From contig NZ_JIAI01000001.1 of assembly GCF_000620785.1 (NCBI RefSeq), forward strand, positions 1,488,001 to 1,552,000: a DNA stretch of 64,000 nt, given 5' to 3'. This document shows positions 51,549 through 61,410 of the stretch, in pieces. The DNA comes from Actinospineispora acaciae DSM 45401 (GTDB taxonomy: Bacteria > Actinomycetota > Actinomycetes > Mycobacteriales > Pseudonocardiaceae). A program made the translations under genes and the position numbers. How positions within the stretch are numbered: the first letter of the stretch is position 1; every line of letters starts with the position of its first letter. Under the pieces are notes generated by a model. It searched no databases and was not told the origin of the DNA. It saw only the letters and a program-made list of their open reading frames with translations.

Positions 51549-52375
51549 ACCGGGGAACCGTCTGCCTGACCTTCGACTTCGACGCCATCTCGCTGTGGAT
51601 CGCCCGAGGCCAGACCACGCCAGGGCCGGTGTCCCGGGGCGAGTTCGGCGCCTACGCGATCGACCGGATCCTGGGCCTGCTGCGCCGCGCCGGCGTCCCC
51701 ACCACGTTCTTCATCCCGGGACACACGCTGGAGACCTACCCCGCCCAGTGCGCGGCCGTCGCCGAGGCCGGGCACGAGATCGCGCTGCACGGCTACGCGC
51801 ACGAACCGGTGTCCACACTGGACAGGGACGCCGAGCTGGCGGTGAACCGGCGCTCGGCCGCGCTGATCGAGCGGCTGACCGGCCACCCGCCGGCCGGGCA
51901 CCGCACGCCGAGCTGGGACTTCACCGACAACACGATCCCGATCCTCACCGAGCTGGGCGTCGAGTACGACTCGTCGTTGATGGGCACGGACTTCGAGCCG
52001 TACTTCGCGCGGGTCGGCGACCAATGCGACCCCGACGGCCCGTTCCGGTTCGGCGACGCCTCGCCGGTGGTCGAGCTGCCGGTCTCGTGGACGCTGGACG
52101 ACTACCCGCACCTGGAGTTCGTGCGCACGCGTGAGCTCGTGATGCCGGGGCTGCGGGACGCCGAGGCGATGTTCGCCCGGTTCCTCGCCGACGTCCGGTA
52201 CATGGCCGACACCGTCCAGGGCGGGGTGGCGACGGTGACGCTGCATCCGCAGGTCATCGGCAGGGGCGCGCGCATGGCCGCGCTGGAGCGGTTCGTCGCC
52301 GGCTGCCGCGAGCTGGGCGTCGCGTTCGAGCGGTGCGTGGACGTGGCGCGCCGCGTGCGGCCCGGGCTCAGCTGA
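51545..52375 (+). CDS. Polysaccharide-deacetylase-fold hydrolase (NodB domain, PuuE/HpPgdA-like)
   Basis: 276 residues, no signal peptide, so cytoplasmic. The NodB motifs are TFDFDA (Asp pair), EIALHGYAHE (two His ligands) and GHRTPSWDF. The cytoplasmic PuuE/HpPgdA group with this SPGHR-like motif includes allantoinase and cyclic imidases, not only sugar deacetylases. Given the neighbouring amidases and permeases, opening of a cyclic imide or ureide is a reasonable guess. It is coupled to the C45 gene by ATGA and is convergent with the regulator gene, overlapping by 8 bp. Confidence 0.88.
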   Translation: MNRGTVCLTFDFDAISLWIARGQTTPGPVSRGEFGAYAIDRILGLLRRAGVPTTFFIPGHTLETYPAQCAAVAEAGHEIALHGYAHEPVSTLDRDAELAVNRRSAALIERLTGHPPAGHRTPSWDFTDNTIPILTELGVEYDSSLMGTDFEPYFARVGDQCDPDGPFRFGDASPVVELPVSWTLDDYPHLEFVRTRELVMPGLRDAEAMFARFLADVRYMADTVQGGVATVTLHPQVIGRGARMAALERFVAGCRELGVAFERCVDVARRVRPGLS

Positions 52376-54020
52376 GCAGCCTGCGGTTGGCGCCGCCGGC
52401 GATCCGGTACACCAGGTGCGGATGGCCGAGGGTGGGATCGCCGGTGTCGTCCGGACAGGTGAGCCCGCGCTGGCCGCGCCCGACGAACCGGTGCGCCCCG
52501 GTCACGCCGAACGAGGCGATCGAACGCAGCTGCTCGCGCACGGCCACGAAGTCCCACGGCCTGCTCACCCGGCTCCACGCCTGGGCGAGGAGGTTGACCA
52601 TGTCGTAGTGCACGGCCGCGGCCGCCGGACCGGGCTCGGCGCCGAAGGTCGCTTGGAAGCGCCGCTCGAACCCGGCGCACAGCGGGCCGTCCACGTTGCC
52701 GATCACGGTCGACCAGATCAAACCCTCGCCCAGCTCGCCGAACCGTCGCGCGAACCCCGGCGCGACCGGCGACCACGCGGCGTGCAGCAGCGCCCGGCCC
52801 CGCAGCGGCGCGGCGGCGGTCAGGAACGCGCGCAGCGTCGGCTCCGGGAAGATGGACAGGGACACCGCGTCCGGTTCGGCCAGATCGAGCCGCCGCACGA
52901 GGTCGGTGAAGCTCGCGGCGCGATCCGGGACCGGTTCGAGGAACACCAGGTTCCAGCCGGCCCGCGCGGCCTGCCGCTGCGCGCGCTCGGTGACGCCCGC
53001 GTCGAACGTGCTCTCCCGCTGCAGCACGGCCAGCCGACGGCGCCCGGGCCGGAACGCGCCACGGTCCGCCAGGTACCGCAGGGTCCGCAGCAGGCCGGGC
53101 ACATAGGCCGACTCGGTGGCGCACACCTGGAACACCGCCCCGAGCCCACCCGGGTCGGCGTGCACGTCGTCGGACAGCGCCGGGCCGGTCATGCTGTGCA
53201 GCACCGGCGCCCCGGCGGCCGCGGCGTCGGCGATCGCGGGCCGGGCGAACGGGAACGGGAAGTTCCCGAGCATGATTGCGTCCACTCCGCGAGCGGTGAG
53301 CGCCATGACGGCGTCGCCCAGCCCGTCGGCGGTCGCGGTGACCGTCACGTGCTCCACCCGGCGGCCGGCGATGCCGCCGCGCGCGTTCAGCTCCCGCACC
53401 GCCAGCCGCGCGCCCCGGCGCATCGCCACGACGCCCGTGCCCGCCGTCGGGTACACCGCGCCCAGCAGCGCCGGCCGCTGCCTCGGTACGGACACGGCGG
53501 ACACGGTTCGGGACCCGAGCACGGCGAGCAGCGGCGCGGGCAGCACCAGGTCCGGGCTGGGCAGCGGCGCGACGTAGGCGTCCTCGGCGGCGATCAGCGT
53601 CGCCACCAGCGCACGCGACGCGGCCCCGGTCTTGGCGAACACGTGCTCGAGGTGGGTGGCCACCGTGCGGCGCGTGCAGCCCAGCGCGTCGGCGATCGCC
53701 TGGTTCGCCAGCCCGCCCGCGACGCACGTCGCCACCTGCAGCTCGCGCACGGTCAGCCCGTACGGCGCCTCGGCGTCGACGACGTCGAGCCGCGCCACCG
53801 GCCGTCCGGAGTCCGGCACGTCGACGCTCACCCGGCGCACCGCGTTCCCGGCGATGTCTAGGTAACGAAGGTGCCCGCCACGCAGCCGCCGGGCCGCGCG
53901 CCTGGCCACCCGCACCAGGTCCGGCCGCGCCTCGAAGAACGCCGGGTCGCTGCCGCTGCCGTCGCCGAGCTCCGGCTGCAGCCACCGCCGCCCGCCGCCG
54001 TCCGGGACCACGTCGTCCAC
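52368..54020 (-). CDS. LuxR-type HTH regulator fused to a periplasmic-binding-protein-like (LIV-BP/AmiC) sensor domain
   Basis: 550 residues in one chain. Residues 1-80 are unassigned. A LuxR/GerE HTH occupies about 87-143 (LTVRELQVATCVAGGLANQAIADALGCTRRTVATHLEHV). The rest, from about 180 to the end, is a type I solute-binding fold (LLGAVYPTAGTGVVAMRRGARLAVRELNARGG, AIMLGNFPF, AVLQRESTF). There is no signal peptide or membrane segment, so the binding domain should sense a ligand inside the cell, as AmiC does for amides. GTG 54020 has GGGAGG 5 nt upstream. It sits next to amidase, DUF1989 and C45 operons that it may control. Confidence 0.88.
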   Translation of the reverse strand: MDDVVPDGGGRRWLQPELGDGSGSDPAFFEARPDLVRVARRAARRLRGGHLRYLDIAGNAVRRVSVDVPDSGRPVARLDVVDAEAPYGLTVRELQVATCVAGGLANQAIADALGCTRRTVATHLEHVFAKTGAASRALVATLIAAEDAYVAPLPSPDLVLPAPLLAVLGSRTVSAVSVPRQRPALLGAVYPTAGTGVVAMRRGARLAVRELNARGGIAGRRVEHVTVTATADGLGDAVMALTARGVDAIMLGNFPFPFARPAIADAAAAGAPVLHSMTGPALSDDVHADPGGLGAVFQVCATESAYVPGLLRTLRYLADRGAFRPGRRRLAVLQRESTFDAGVTERAQRQAARAGWNLVFLEPVPDRAASFTDLVRRLDLAEPDAVSLSIFPEPTLRAFLTAAAPLRGRALLHAAWSPVAPGFARRFGELGEGLIWSTVIGNVDGPLCAGFERRFQATFGAEPGPAAAAVHYDMVNLLAQAWSRVSRPWDFVAVREQLRSIASFGVTGAHRFVGRGQRGLTCPDDTGDPTLGHPHLVYRIAGGANRRLLS

Positions 54021-54066
54021 GGCCACCTCCCGGGTTCTCGCCGGGAAGTATCGCAACCGTCCGCGC

Positions 54067-54810
54067 CTACCGCCGCGCAAGCCAGGCGTCGAACGTGATC
54101 GCCCCCAGCTCGGCGTCCGGCCCCGGGACCAGCGTGTCCTCGTCCAGGCGCGCGCCGTAGTAGCGGGCCCGCTCGTCGGTGACGACCTCACGCGGGTCGC
54201 CGTTCGCGACCAGCGCCCTGCGCACCAGCTCGTCGAGCCTGACCCGCTCCGGGCCGCCGATCTCGCGGATCCCGTTGACCGGCTCGCCCACCGCGACGCG
54301 GGCGACGGCGGCGGCGACATCGTCCGAGGCCATCGGCTGGAACTGGACCGGAGGGAGCCTGACCGTGCCGTCGACCGTGCTGAAGTCCGCGATCGGCATG
54401 ACGAACTCGAAGAACTGCGGGGCGTGCACGATCGAGTACGGCAGGCCCGACTCGCGGATCAGCCGCTCCTGGACGATCTTCGCGCGGAAGTAGCCCGACT
54501 CCGCCAGCCGGTCCGTGCCGACCACCGACAACGCCACGTAGTGCCCGACGCCCGCCTTCGCGGCGTGCGCGAGCAGGTTGGTGGTGGACGTCCGGAAGAA
54601 CTCCAGCACCGCGTCGTCGGCGAACGACGGCGAGTTCGACACGTCGACCACGGCCGCCGCCCCGTCGAGCACCTCCGCCAGCCCCTCACCGGTCAGCGTG
54701 TTCACCCCGGTGCTCGGCGCCGCGGCCACCGCCTCGTGTCCGTGCTCGCCGAGCCCGGCCACCACCTTCGACCCGATGAGCCCCGTCCCACCGATCACAA
54801 CAACCTTCAC
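54067..54810 (-). CDS. NmrA-like NAD(P)-binding epimerase/oxidoreductase
   Basis: 247 residues beginning KVVVIGGTGLIGSKVV, an atypical SDR Rossmann motif; LSVVGTDRLAESGYFRAKIVQERL includes the Tyr-x3-Lys region in altered form. GTG 54810 is preceded by GGAGAAGGG at about 8 nt. It lies 77 bp downstream of an ECF41 sigma gene. ECF41 loci usually include an oxidoreductase, epimerase or carboxymuconolactone decarboxylase under sigma control, so this is probably the ECF41 target. Confidence 0.87.
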   Translation of the reverse strand: MKVVVIGGTGLIGSKVVAGLGEHGHEAVAAAPSTGVNTLTGEGLAEVLDGAAAVVDVSNSPSFADDAVLEFFRTSTTNLLAHAAKAGVGHYVALSVVGTDRLAESGYFRAKIVQERLIRESGLPYSIVHAPQFFEFVMPIADFSTVDGTVRLPPVQFQPMASDDVAAAVARVAVGEPVNGIREIGGPERVRLDELVRRALVANGDPREVVTDERARYYGARLDEDTLVPGPDAELGAITFDAWLARR

Positions 54811-54887
54811 GGCCTTGTCCCTTCTCCTTCGATGAACGCGATGCCGCGTCCGATACGAGGACAGGGCGGCCCCCGGATTTGTGACGG

Positions 54888-55790
54888 CTACCGGCACGCC
54901 GGGGCGGCGATCCGCTCCATCTTCGCCGGGTTCATGACCCAATAGATGCGGTCGATGCGGTCGATGCGGTCCTCGGTCCCGCTCACGGTGAGCCAGGCCG
55001 CCGCCGCGCCGTCCCGCGTGACCAGCACCGACGAACGGCCGTTGGCGTCGACCCAGTCGACCTCCGTCCCGGCCCAGAACCGCGAGGCGAACGCCGCCAC
55101 GTACTTCGCGACCCGCGTGCGCCCGAACACCGGGATGCGCGACGCACCCCGTACCGCCCCGCCCCCGTCCGAGTAGCTGGCCACGTCCTCGGCGAACAGC
55201 GACTCCAGCTCGTCGAAGTCACCGCGCCGCGCCGCGGCGAGGAACGCCGCGAGCAGCCTGCGCTGGCGGGCGGCGTCCACGGACGCGCGCCGCTGCGCCG
55301 TCACCGCCCGCCGCGCCCGGCTCACCAGCTTGCGCGCGTTCGGCCCCGAGACCCGCAACACCTCCGCGATGCGCTCGTACGGGTAGTCGAACGCCTCCCT
55401 GAGCACGAACGCCGCGCGCTCGGTGGGCGACAGCGTCTCCAGCAGCACCAGCACCGCCGTCTCCAGTGCCTCGCCGCGCTCGGCGCCCAGCGCGGGATCC
55501 GCCGCCGTGTCGACGGGCTCGGGAAGCCACGGGCCCACGTAGGTCTCGCGGCGCGCGCGGGCTGTCTGGGTCGCGTTGATCGCCAGCCGGGTGGTCATCG
55601 TGACCAGGAAGCCGGTCGCGTCCCGCACCGAGGCGCGGTCGTGCGCCTGCCACCTCACCCAGACGTCCTGCACCACGTCCTCGGCGTCGGCGATGCCGCC
55701 GAGCATCCGGTACGCAATCCCGAACAGCCGTGGCCGCACCCGCGCGAAGTCGCCGGCCACCGTGACCAGATCGCCGTCCGCCGTCGCCAC
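54888..55790 (-). CDS. ECF41-type RNA polymerase sigma factor (SigJ-like) with SnoaL-like C-terminal domain
   Basis: 300 residues. Region 2 lies at about residues 10-75 (ARVRPRLFGIAYRMLGGIADAEDVVQDVWVRWQ), region 4 at 110-165 (LSPTERAAFVLREAFDYPYERIAEVL), and a SnoaL-like extension to the end. The ECF41 marks are all visible: WLPEP in the linker, DGGG in the extension and NPAK near the C-terminus. In this group the extension replaces an anti-sigma factor and tunes activity. GTG 55790 is 14 bp after the stop of the dioxygenase-like gene, so these genes form one operon. Confidence 0.93.
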   Translation of the reverse strand: MATADGDLVTVAGDFARVRPRLFGIAYRMLGGIADAEDVVQDVWVRWQAHDRASVRDATGFLVTMTTRLAINATQTARARRETYVGPWLPEPVDTAADPALGAERGEALETAVLVLLETLSPTERAAFVLREAFDYPYERIAEVLRVSGPNARKLVSRARRAVTAQRRASVDAARQRRLLAAFLAAARRGDFDELESLFAEDVASYSDGGGAVRGASRIPVFGRTRVAKYVAAFASRFWAGTEVDWVDANGRSSVLVTRDGAAAAWLTVSGTEDRIDRIDRIYWVMNPAKMERIAAPACR

Positions 55791-55804
55791 CCGCCCATCA
55801 TCCC

Positions 55805-56599
55805 TCAGGCATAGAAGTCGCGAACGGCTCCGGCGACGGCGGCCGGGTTCTCCAGCGTCGGGAAGTGCGTCTGGCCCGGGATGTGCACCGGGGCGAACCA
55901 CGGGTGCTCGCGCGAGAACTCCTCCTGGTAGGCGCGATAACCGGGGTCGAGCGGCTGGGAGTAGACGTGCAGCACCCGCAGCCGGTCGGCCAGCGCCGAC
56001 ATCCGCCTGAGCGGGTCCCCCCACTCCGCGTAGGACCTCTCGATCTCCCGGCAGGCCCGCATCCACATCCGCTCGCCGAACCACGTCATCTCGCGGTTCA
56101 CGTGGTCGATGACCTCCAGGCAGTCGGTGCCCTCGGTCCACTCGTCGAACAGGCTCTGCCGCGCCGCCACCACGGTCTCCGGCTCGTGCCCCTCCCGGAT
56201 CTGCCGGTGGAACCCTTCGAACGGCCGCATCAGCCAGTCGATCACCACGGTTCGCCCGAGGCTCGCCGCACCCAGCCGCTCGTGCACGTCGATGTTGACC
56301 CAGCACCCGTGCGAGGTGGACACCAGCCGCACGTCCCGCAACCCGAGCCGCTCGATCAGCGCGACCACATCGCCGGCGAGGTCCCGCGCGGTGAAGTCGC
56401 CAAGGTCGGTGAGCTTCGCGTCGTGCCCCCGGAAGTTGACCCGCAACACGCGGTAGTTCTCGGCAAGATACGGCTCGATCCGCCCGAACAACCGGTGGTC
56501 CTGCGCCCAACCGTGCAACATGACCATCGGCGGCCTGGACGGGTCCCCCGACTCCACGTACTCGATCGGCCAACCGTCGATGGCAATCGTGTTGATCAT
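55805..56599 (-). CDS. Alpha/beta-hydrolase-fold protein, Hod/Qdo-type cofactor-free 2,4-dioxygenase homologue
   Basis: 264 residues. The whole chain resembles 1H-3-hydroxy-4-oxoquinaldine dioxygenase: MLHGWAQDHRLF, FRGHD, the elbow STSHGCW with Ser96, IDWLM with Asp121, EEFSREHPWF and QTHFP with His245. The spacing 96-121-245 follows Hod's 101-126-251. Hod and the PQS dioxygenase AqdC split 3-hydroxy-4-quinolones with O2 and no cofactor. Ordinary hydrolase activity remains possible. ATG 56599 has AAAGGA upstream. It is the first gene of the operon with the ECF41 factor and NmrA protein. Confidence 0.83.
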   Translation of the reverse strand: MINTIAIDGWPIEYVESGDPSRPPMVMLHGWAQDHRLFGRIEPYLAENYRVLRVNFRGHDAKLTDLGDFTARDLAGDVVALIERLGLRDVRLVSTSHGCWVNIDVHERLGAASLGRTVVIDWLMRPFEGFHRQIREGHEPETVVAARQSLFDEWTEGTDCLEVIDHVNREMTWFGERMWMRACREIERSYAEWGDPLRRMSALADRLRVLHVYSQPLDPGYRAYQEEFSREHPWFAPVHIPGQTHFPTLENPAAVAGAVRDFYA

Positions 56600-56730
56600 C
56601 GCTGGTGCGTCCTTTCCCATGGGCGTGCCCGGGGCCGGACGGAAAGTGACCGCGCGACCGGACGGACACGGCCGGGATGCGGCAGGCACCCGACCAGAAC
56701 GGTGACACGGTGTCGTCGGTCGTCACGCTC

Positions 56731-56760
56731 ACGTTATGCCGTTTTCGTGACAGTCGTCAA
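56731..56760 (-). promoter_or_regulatory. Promoter of the dioxygenase/ECF41/NmrA operon
   Basis: On the minus strand TTGACG (56755-56760), an 18-bp spacer and TAACGT (56731-56736). A palindrome, GACAC-G-GTGTC (56704-56714), lies in the leader, a possible operator for the MarR protein at 56991. TGTCAC in the spacer with CGTG downstream loosely recalls an ECF41 promoter, but the match is weak. Confidence 0.5.
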
Positions 56761-56847
56761 GACAACGCAGGACGGGCGCGGAGTCGAAGCCCCTCGCACG
56801 TGGCAAGGAACCATCGAATCCCTGGCCGCTGTTTCCGCGGGTCAGAG

Positions 56848-56893
56848 CCCGTGAGTGGTTAGCGTTGCTATGACAACGCTAACCACTCACGGG
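56848..56893. repeat. Perfect 20-bp inverted repeat (hairpin)
   Basis: The arms 56848-56867 and 56874-56893 are exact reverse complements around a 6-nt loop (CTATGA). It lies in the 391-bp gap between the MarR stop and the dioxygenase-like gene. No T-run follows in either direction. It may end MarR transcription or be a dispersed palindromic repeat of the genome. The rest of the gap holds the promoter described above and no gene I can support. Confidence 0.8.
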
Positions 56894-56990
56894 TTGTGAC
56901 CAGGTGTTTTACTCGTTCGCGCACAACCCGCGGGGTCAGGCGTTTGCGGACTGGGAGCTGACCGCCTTGGTGGGGATCGGGTCCCACGAG

Positions 56991-57452
56991 CTACCGTTCG
57001 TCGATCTGGTCCTCGATGATCGCCACCAATTTGCGGAGCATATCCACGGCGGCCCGCCGTTCCTCCGGTGCGAAACGCTCGAGCGAATCCCGCTGGTAAT
57101 CGCGCAGAACGGCGTGCTTCGCCTCCCACAGCCGCCGCCCCTCCTCGGTCAGTTCGACCAGCACCACCCGTTCGTCCTGGCTGCTGGCTCGCCGCCGGAC
57201 GACCTCCTGGCGTTCCAGCGTGTTCAGCATCCGCGTGACCGTCGGCTGCGCCAGCCCGGCGTACCTGGCGATCGTTCCCACTGGCAGCGGCCCGCGATGG
57301 GCGACCGATTCGAGCATCAGCACCTGCGCCTCGCTCAGAACCCGCCCGCCACCGCCGCGCCCGACCACGCCGCGACCGCGCTTGAGCACTCGGTAGATCG
57401 CGTCGCAGGCCTGCGCCCACTCGGCCTCCATGGCGGGGTCGATCGGGTCCAC
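56991..57452 (-). CDS. MarR-family transcriptional regulator
   Basis: 153 residues. The winged helix is at about residues 40-105 (GTIARYAGLAQPTVTRMLNTLERQEVVRRRASSQDERVVLVELTEEG), a complete MarR DNA-binding core. GTG 57452 has AGAGGA 7 nt upstream; an extension of 16 codons lacks one. It is divergent from the FAD monooxygenase, with a palindrome overlapping the monooxygenase -35 box, so it most likely represses that gene. It lies between the dioxygenase-like and monooxygenase genes. Confidence 0.9.
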   Translation of the reverse strand: MDPIDPAMEAEWAQACDAIYRVLKRGRGVVGRGGGGRVLSEAQVLMLESVAHRGPLPVGTIARYAGLAQPTVTRMLNTLERQEVVRRRASSQDERVVLVELTEEGRRLWEAKHAVLRDYQRDSLERFAPEERRAAVDMLRKLVAIIEDQIDER

Positions 57453-57519
57453 CCGGCTTTCCTCTCGTCTCTGACAAATGACCAGGTCAAAACCTAGCAA
57501 AACGGTATCTATCGAGTTA

Positions 57520-57555
57520 CATAGCTTGCTATGGAGTCGCTGACGCTCGTAGTCT
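57520..57555 (+). promoter_or_regulatory. Promoter of the FAD monooxygenase with overlapping MarR palindrome
   Basis: CATAGC-TT-GCTATG (57520-57533) is a perfect palindrome. TTGCTA (57526-57531), an 18-bp spacer and TAGTCT (57550-57555) form a plausible promoter whose -35 box lies within it. A bound MarR dimer would block this promoter and could also control its own divergent gene. Confidence 0.5.
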
Positions 57556-57667
57556 CCGATGCGGTGTCGTCCCGGCCCGCCCGATGCGGGCCGGAGGTGG
57601 CGGACCCGGTGGCCGGCAGGGCCCCGCCCGTCTCCGGTCGAGTTCGGCGTACTCGTGGAGCTCTTTC

Positions 57668-58804
57668 ATGCCCGAATACACCGGCCATGCCGAAATCGCG
57701 GGCGGCGGAATCGGCGGTCTCACCGCGGCCGCCGCGCTCGCCCGCCGCGGCTGGACAGTCCGGCTGCACGAACGCGAGGAGTCCCTGCGCGCCTTCGGGT
57801 CCGGGATCTACCTGTGGAGCAACGGCCTGGCGGTGCTGGAGAACCTCGGAGTCCGCGAGCGGGCGACCGCCGACGCCCACCACGGCCGGTGGATCCAGAC
57901 CCGCAACCGTCGTGACAACGTCATGAGCCGCATTCCGGTGAACCGGTCGGGCGGGGTCGAGGTCCTCACCATCCTGCGGGAACGGCTGATCACCTCGCTG
58001 GTCGAGGCAGCGGCGACCGCCGGCGTCGAGATCGTCACCGGCTCGACGGTCACCCGGGCCGATCCGGGCGGTTTCCTCGAGCTGGCCGACGGCTCGCGGC
58101 ACGGGGCCGATCTCGTCGTGGTGGCGGACGGCGTCGGCTCCCGGCTGCGGGACGGGCTCGGGCTGTTGCGCGGGAGGCGGGCGCTCGGGCAGCGCTGCGC
58201 CCGGATGCTGATCCCCCGCGAGCCCGGCCTGGTCCCGGAGGCGGACGAGGACGACTACATCGAGTACATGTCCGGCAGGCGGTTCCTGCTCTACACCCCG
58301 AGCAGCGCGACGGACCTCTACGTGGCCCTGGTCTGCCCGACCGGCGACTCCGAGGCCATCGGCGACCCACTGCCGACGCGGGAGTGGATCCGGTCCTTTC
58401 CGCACGCCGCCGCGCTCATCGACCGGCTCGGCCCGGTGTCGCGGTGGGACGACTTCGAGTGGATCGAGCTGCACGCGTGGTCGAAGGGCAAGGTCGCCGT
58501 CCTCGGCGACGCCGCCCACGCGCAGCCGCCGTACCTCGGCCAGGGCGGCGGGTGCGCGATGATGGCCGCGCTCGGGCTGGCACATACCGTCACCCGCGGC
58601 GCCGGAACCCTCGGCGACCGGCTCCGCGCCTGGGAGGCGCGTGAACGGCCGCTGATCGCGCACACCCAGCGGTTCTCGTTCCGGGTCGGCCGGCTCAACG
58701 ACGTCGCCGACCGACCCCGCACCGCGCTGATGGCCGTGCTCGGACGCTCGCGCGCGTTCGGCCGCTCCCGGCTGCGCGCCGCGCGCGCGATACCCACCGG
58801 GGCG

Positions 58805-58816
<12 letters not shown>
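57668..58816 (+). CDS. FAD-dependent aromatic monooxygenase (class A, PHBH fold)
   Basis: 382 residues. The FAD motif GGGIGGLTAAAAL is at residues 12-24, VVVADGVGSRLR in the middle, and GDAAHAQPPYLGQGG near residue 278 binds the ribityl part. NAD(P)H-dependent ring hydroxylation is expected. ATG 57668 has GGAG 7 nt upstream. It is divergent from MarR and near a Hod-type dioxygenase. AqdB, which hydroxylates 2-alkyl-4-quinolones before AqdC cleavage, belongs to the same class, so a quinolone-like substrate is possible. It is convergent with the GH2 gene (12-bp overlap). Confidence 0.9.
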
Positions 58817-60597
<1,781 letters not shown>

Positions 60598-60601
<4 letters not shown>

Positions 60602-61410
60602 CCTTTGATCCCCGTCTCGGCCACCCCGCGCACCAGGTACCGCTGCAGGAAGACGAACACCAGCAGCAGCGGCACGATCGAGATCAGCGCCGCCATGAAC
60701 AGCTGGTGGAGGTTGATCGTCTGCGCGGTCATCAACGTCGACAACGACACCTGCACCGTCCACATCGACGAATCCTGCCCCACCACCAGCGGCCAGAGCA
60801 GCTGGTTCCACGAGGCGATGACAGTGATCACCGAGATGGCCGCGAAGAACGCCAGCGAGTTCGGCACCACGATCCGCCAGTAGACGCCGAGGTAGCCGAG
60901 GCCGTCGATGCGGGCGGCCTCCTCCAGCTCCCTGGGGAAGTTGAGGAAGTACTGCCGGAACAGGAACGCGGTGAACCCGCTGAACATCACCGGGACGATG
61001 ATCCCCTGGTAGGAGTTCACCCAGCCCAGCCGGGCCACGATGATGAAGCTCGGGACGAACGTCACCGCCGGCGGCACCATCAGCGTCAGCAGCACCGCGT
61101 AGAAGATCGGCGTGGCGAACCGGTACGGGATGCGGGCCAGCGCGTAGCCGGCCATCGAGGACAGCAGCACCGTCCCGGCGGTCTGCGCGAGCGCGATGAA
61201 CGCCGAGTTGAACAGCGCCCTGCCGAAGTTCGTCGAGGAGTCGGTGAACACCTCCCCCACGTTCTCCCACCTCGGCGAGCCGGGGAAGATCGTCCAGCCG
61301 GCGCCGGTGATCTGGGCGTCGGTGGCCAGCGCGTTGCGCAGCATCAGGTAGAACGGCAGCAGGAACAGCACCGTCGCGACGGCCAGCGCGCCGTACCGGG
61401 CGGCCCTCAT
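60598..61410 (-). CDS. Carbohydrate ABC transporter permease (MalG-like)
   Basis: 270 residues and six membrane segments, with the coupling loop ELEEAARIDGLGYLGVYWRIVVPNS (EAA motif with conserved Gly) in the second half. It pairs with the upstream MalF-type permease (ATGA overlap). No ATPase is encoded here, so the importer must borrow a shared MsiK-type ATPase, common in actinomycetes. Confidence 0.93.

Noticed and set aside
54021..54320. A possible 100-residue N-terminal extension of the LuxR-type sensor.
   Set aside because: It is Ser/Arg/Thr-rich shadow sequence over the NmrA gene, and GTG 54020 has a good ribosome-binding site.
56704..56760. An ECF41-dependent promoter (TGTCAC with downstream CGTG) before the dioxygenase gene.
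   Set aside because: Spacing and -10 match are poor compared with the overlapping sigma-70-like TTGACG-18-TAACGT; mentioned only as a weak possibility.
56904..57000. A plus-strand reading beginning FYSFAHNPRGQAF before the MarR stop, resembling a gene remnant.
   Set aside because: About 30 residues only. It then runs antisense through MarR, and I cannot assign it to a family.
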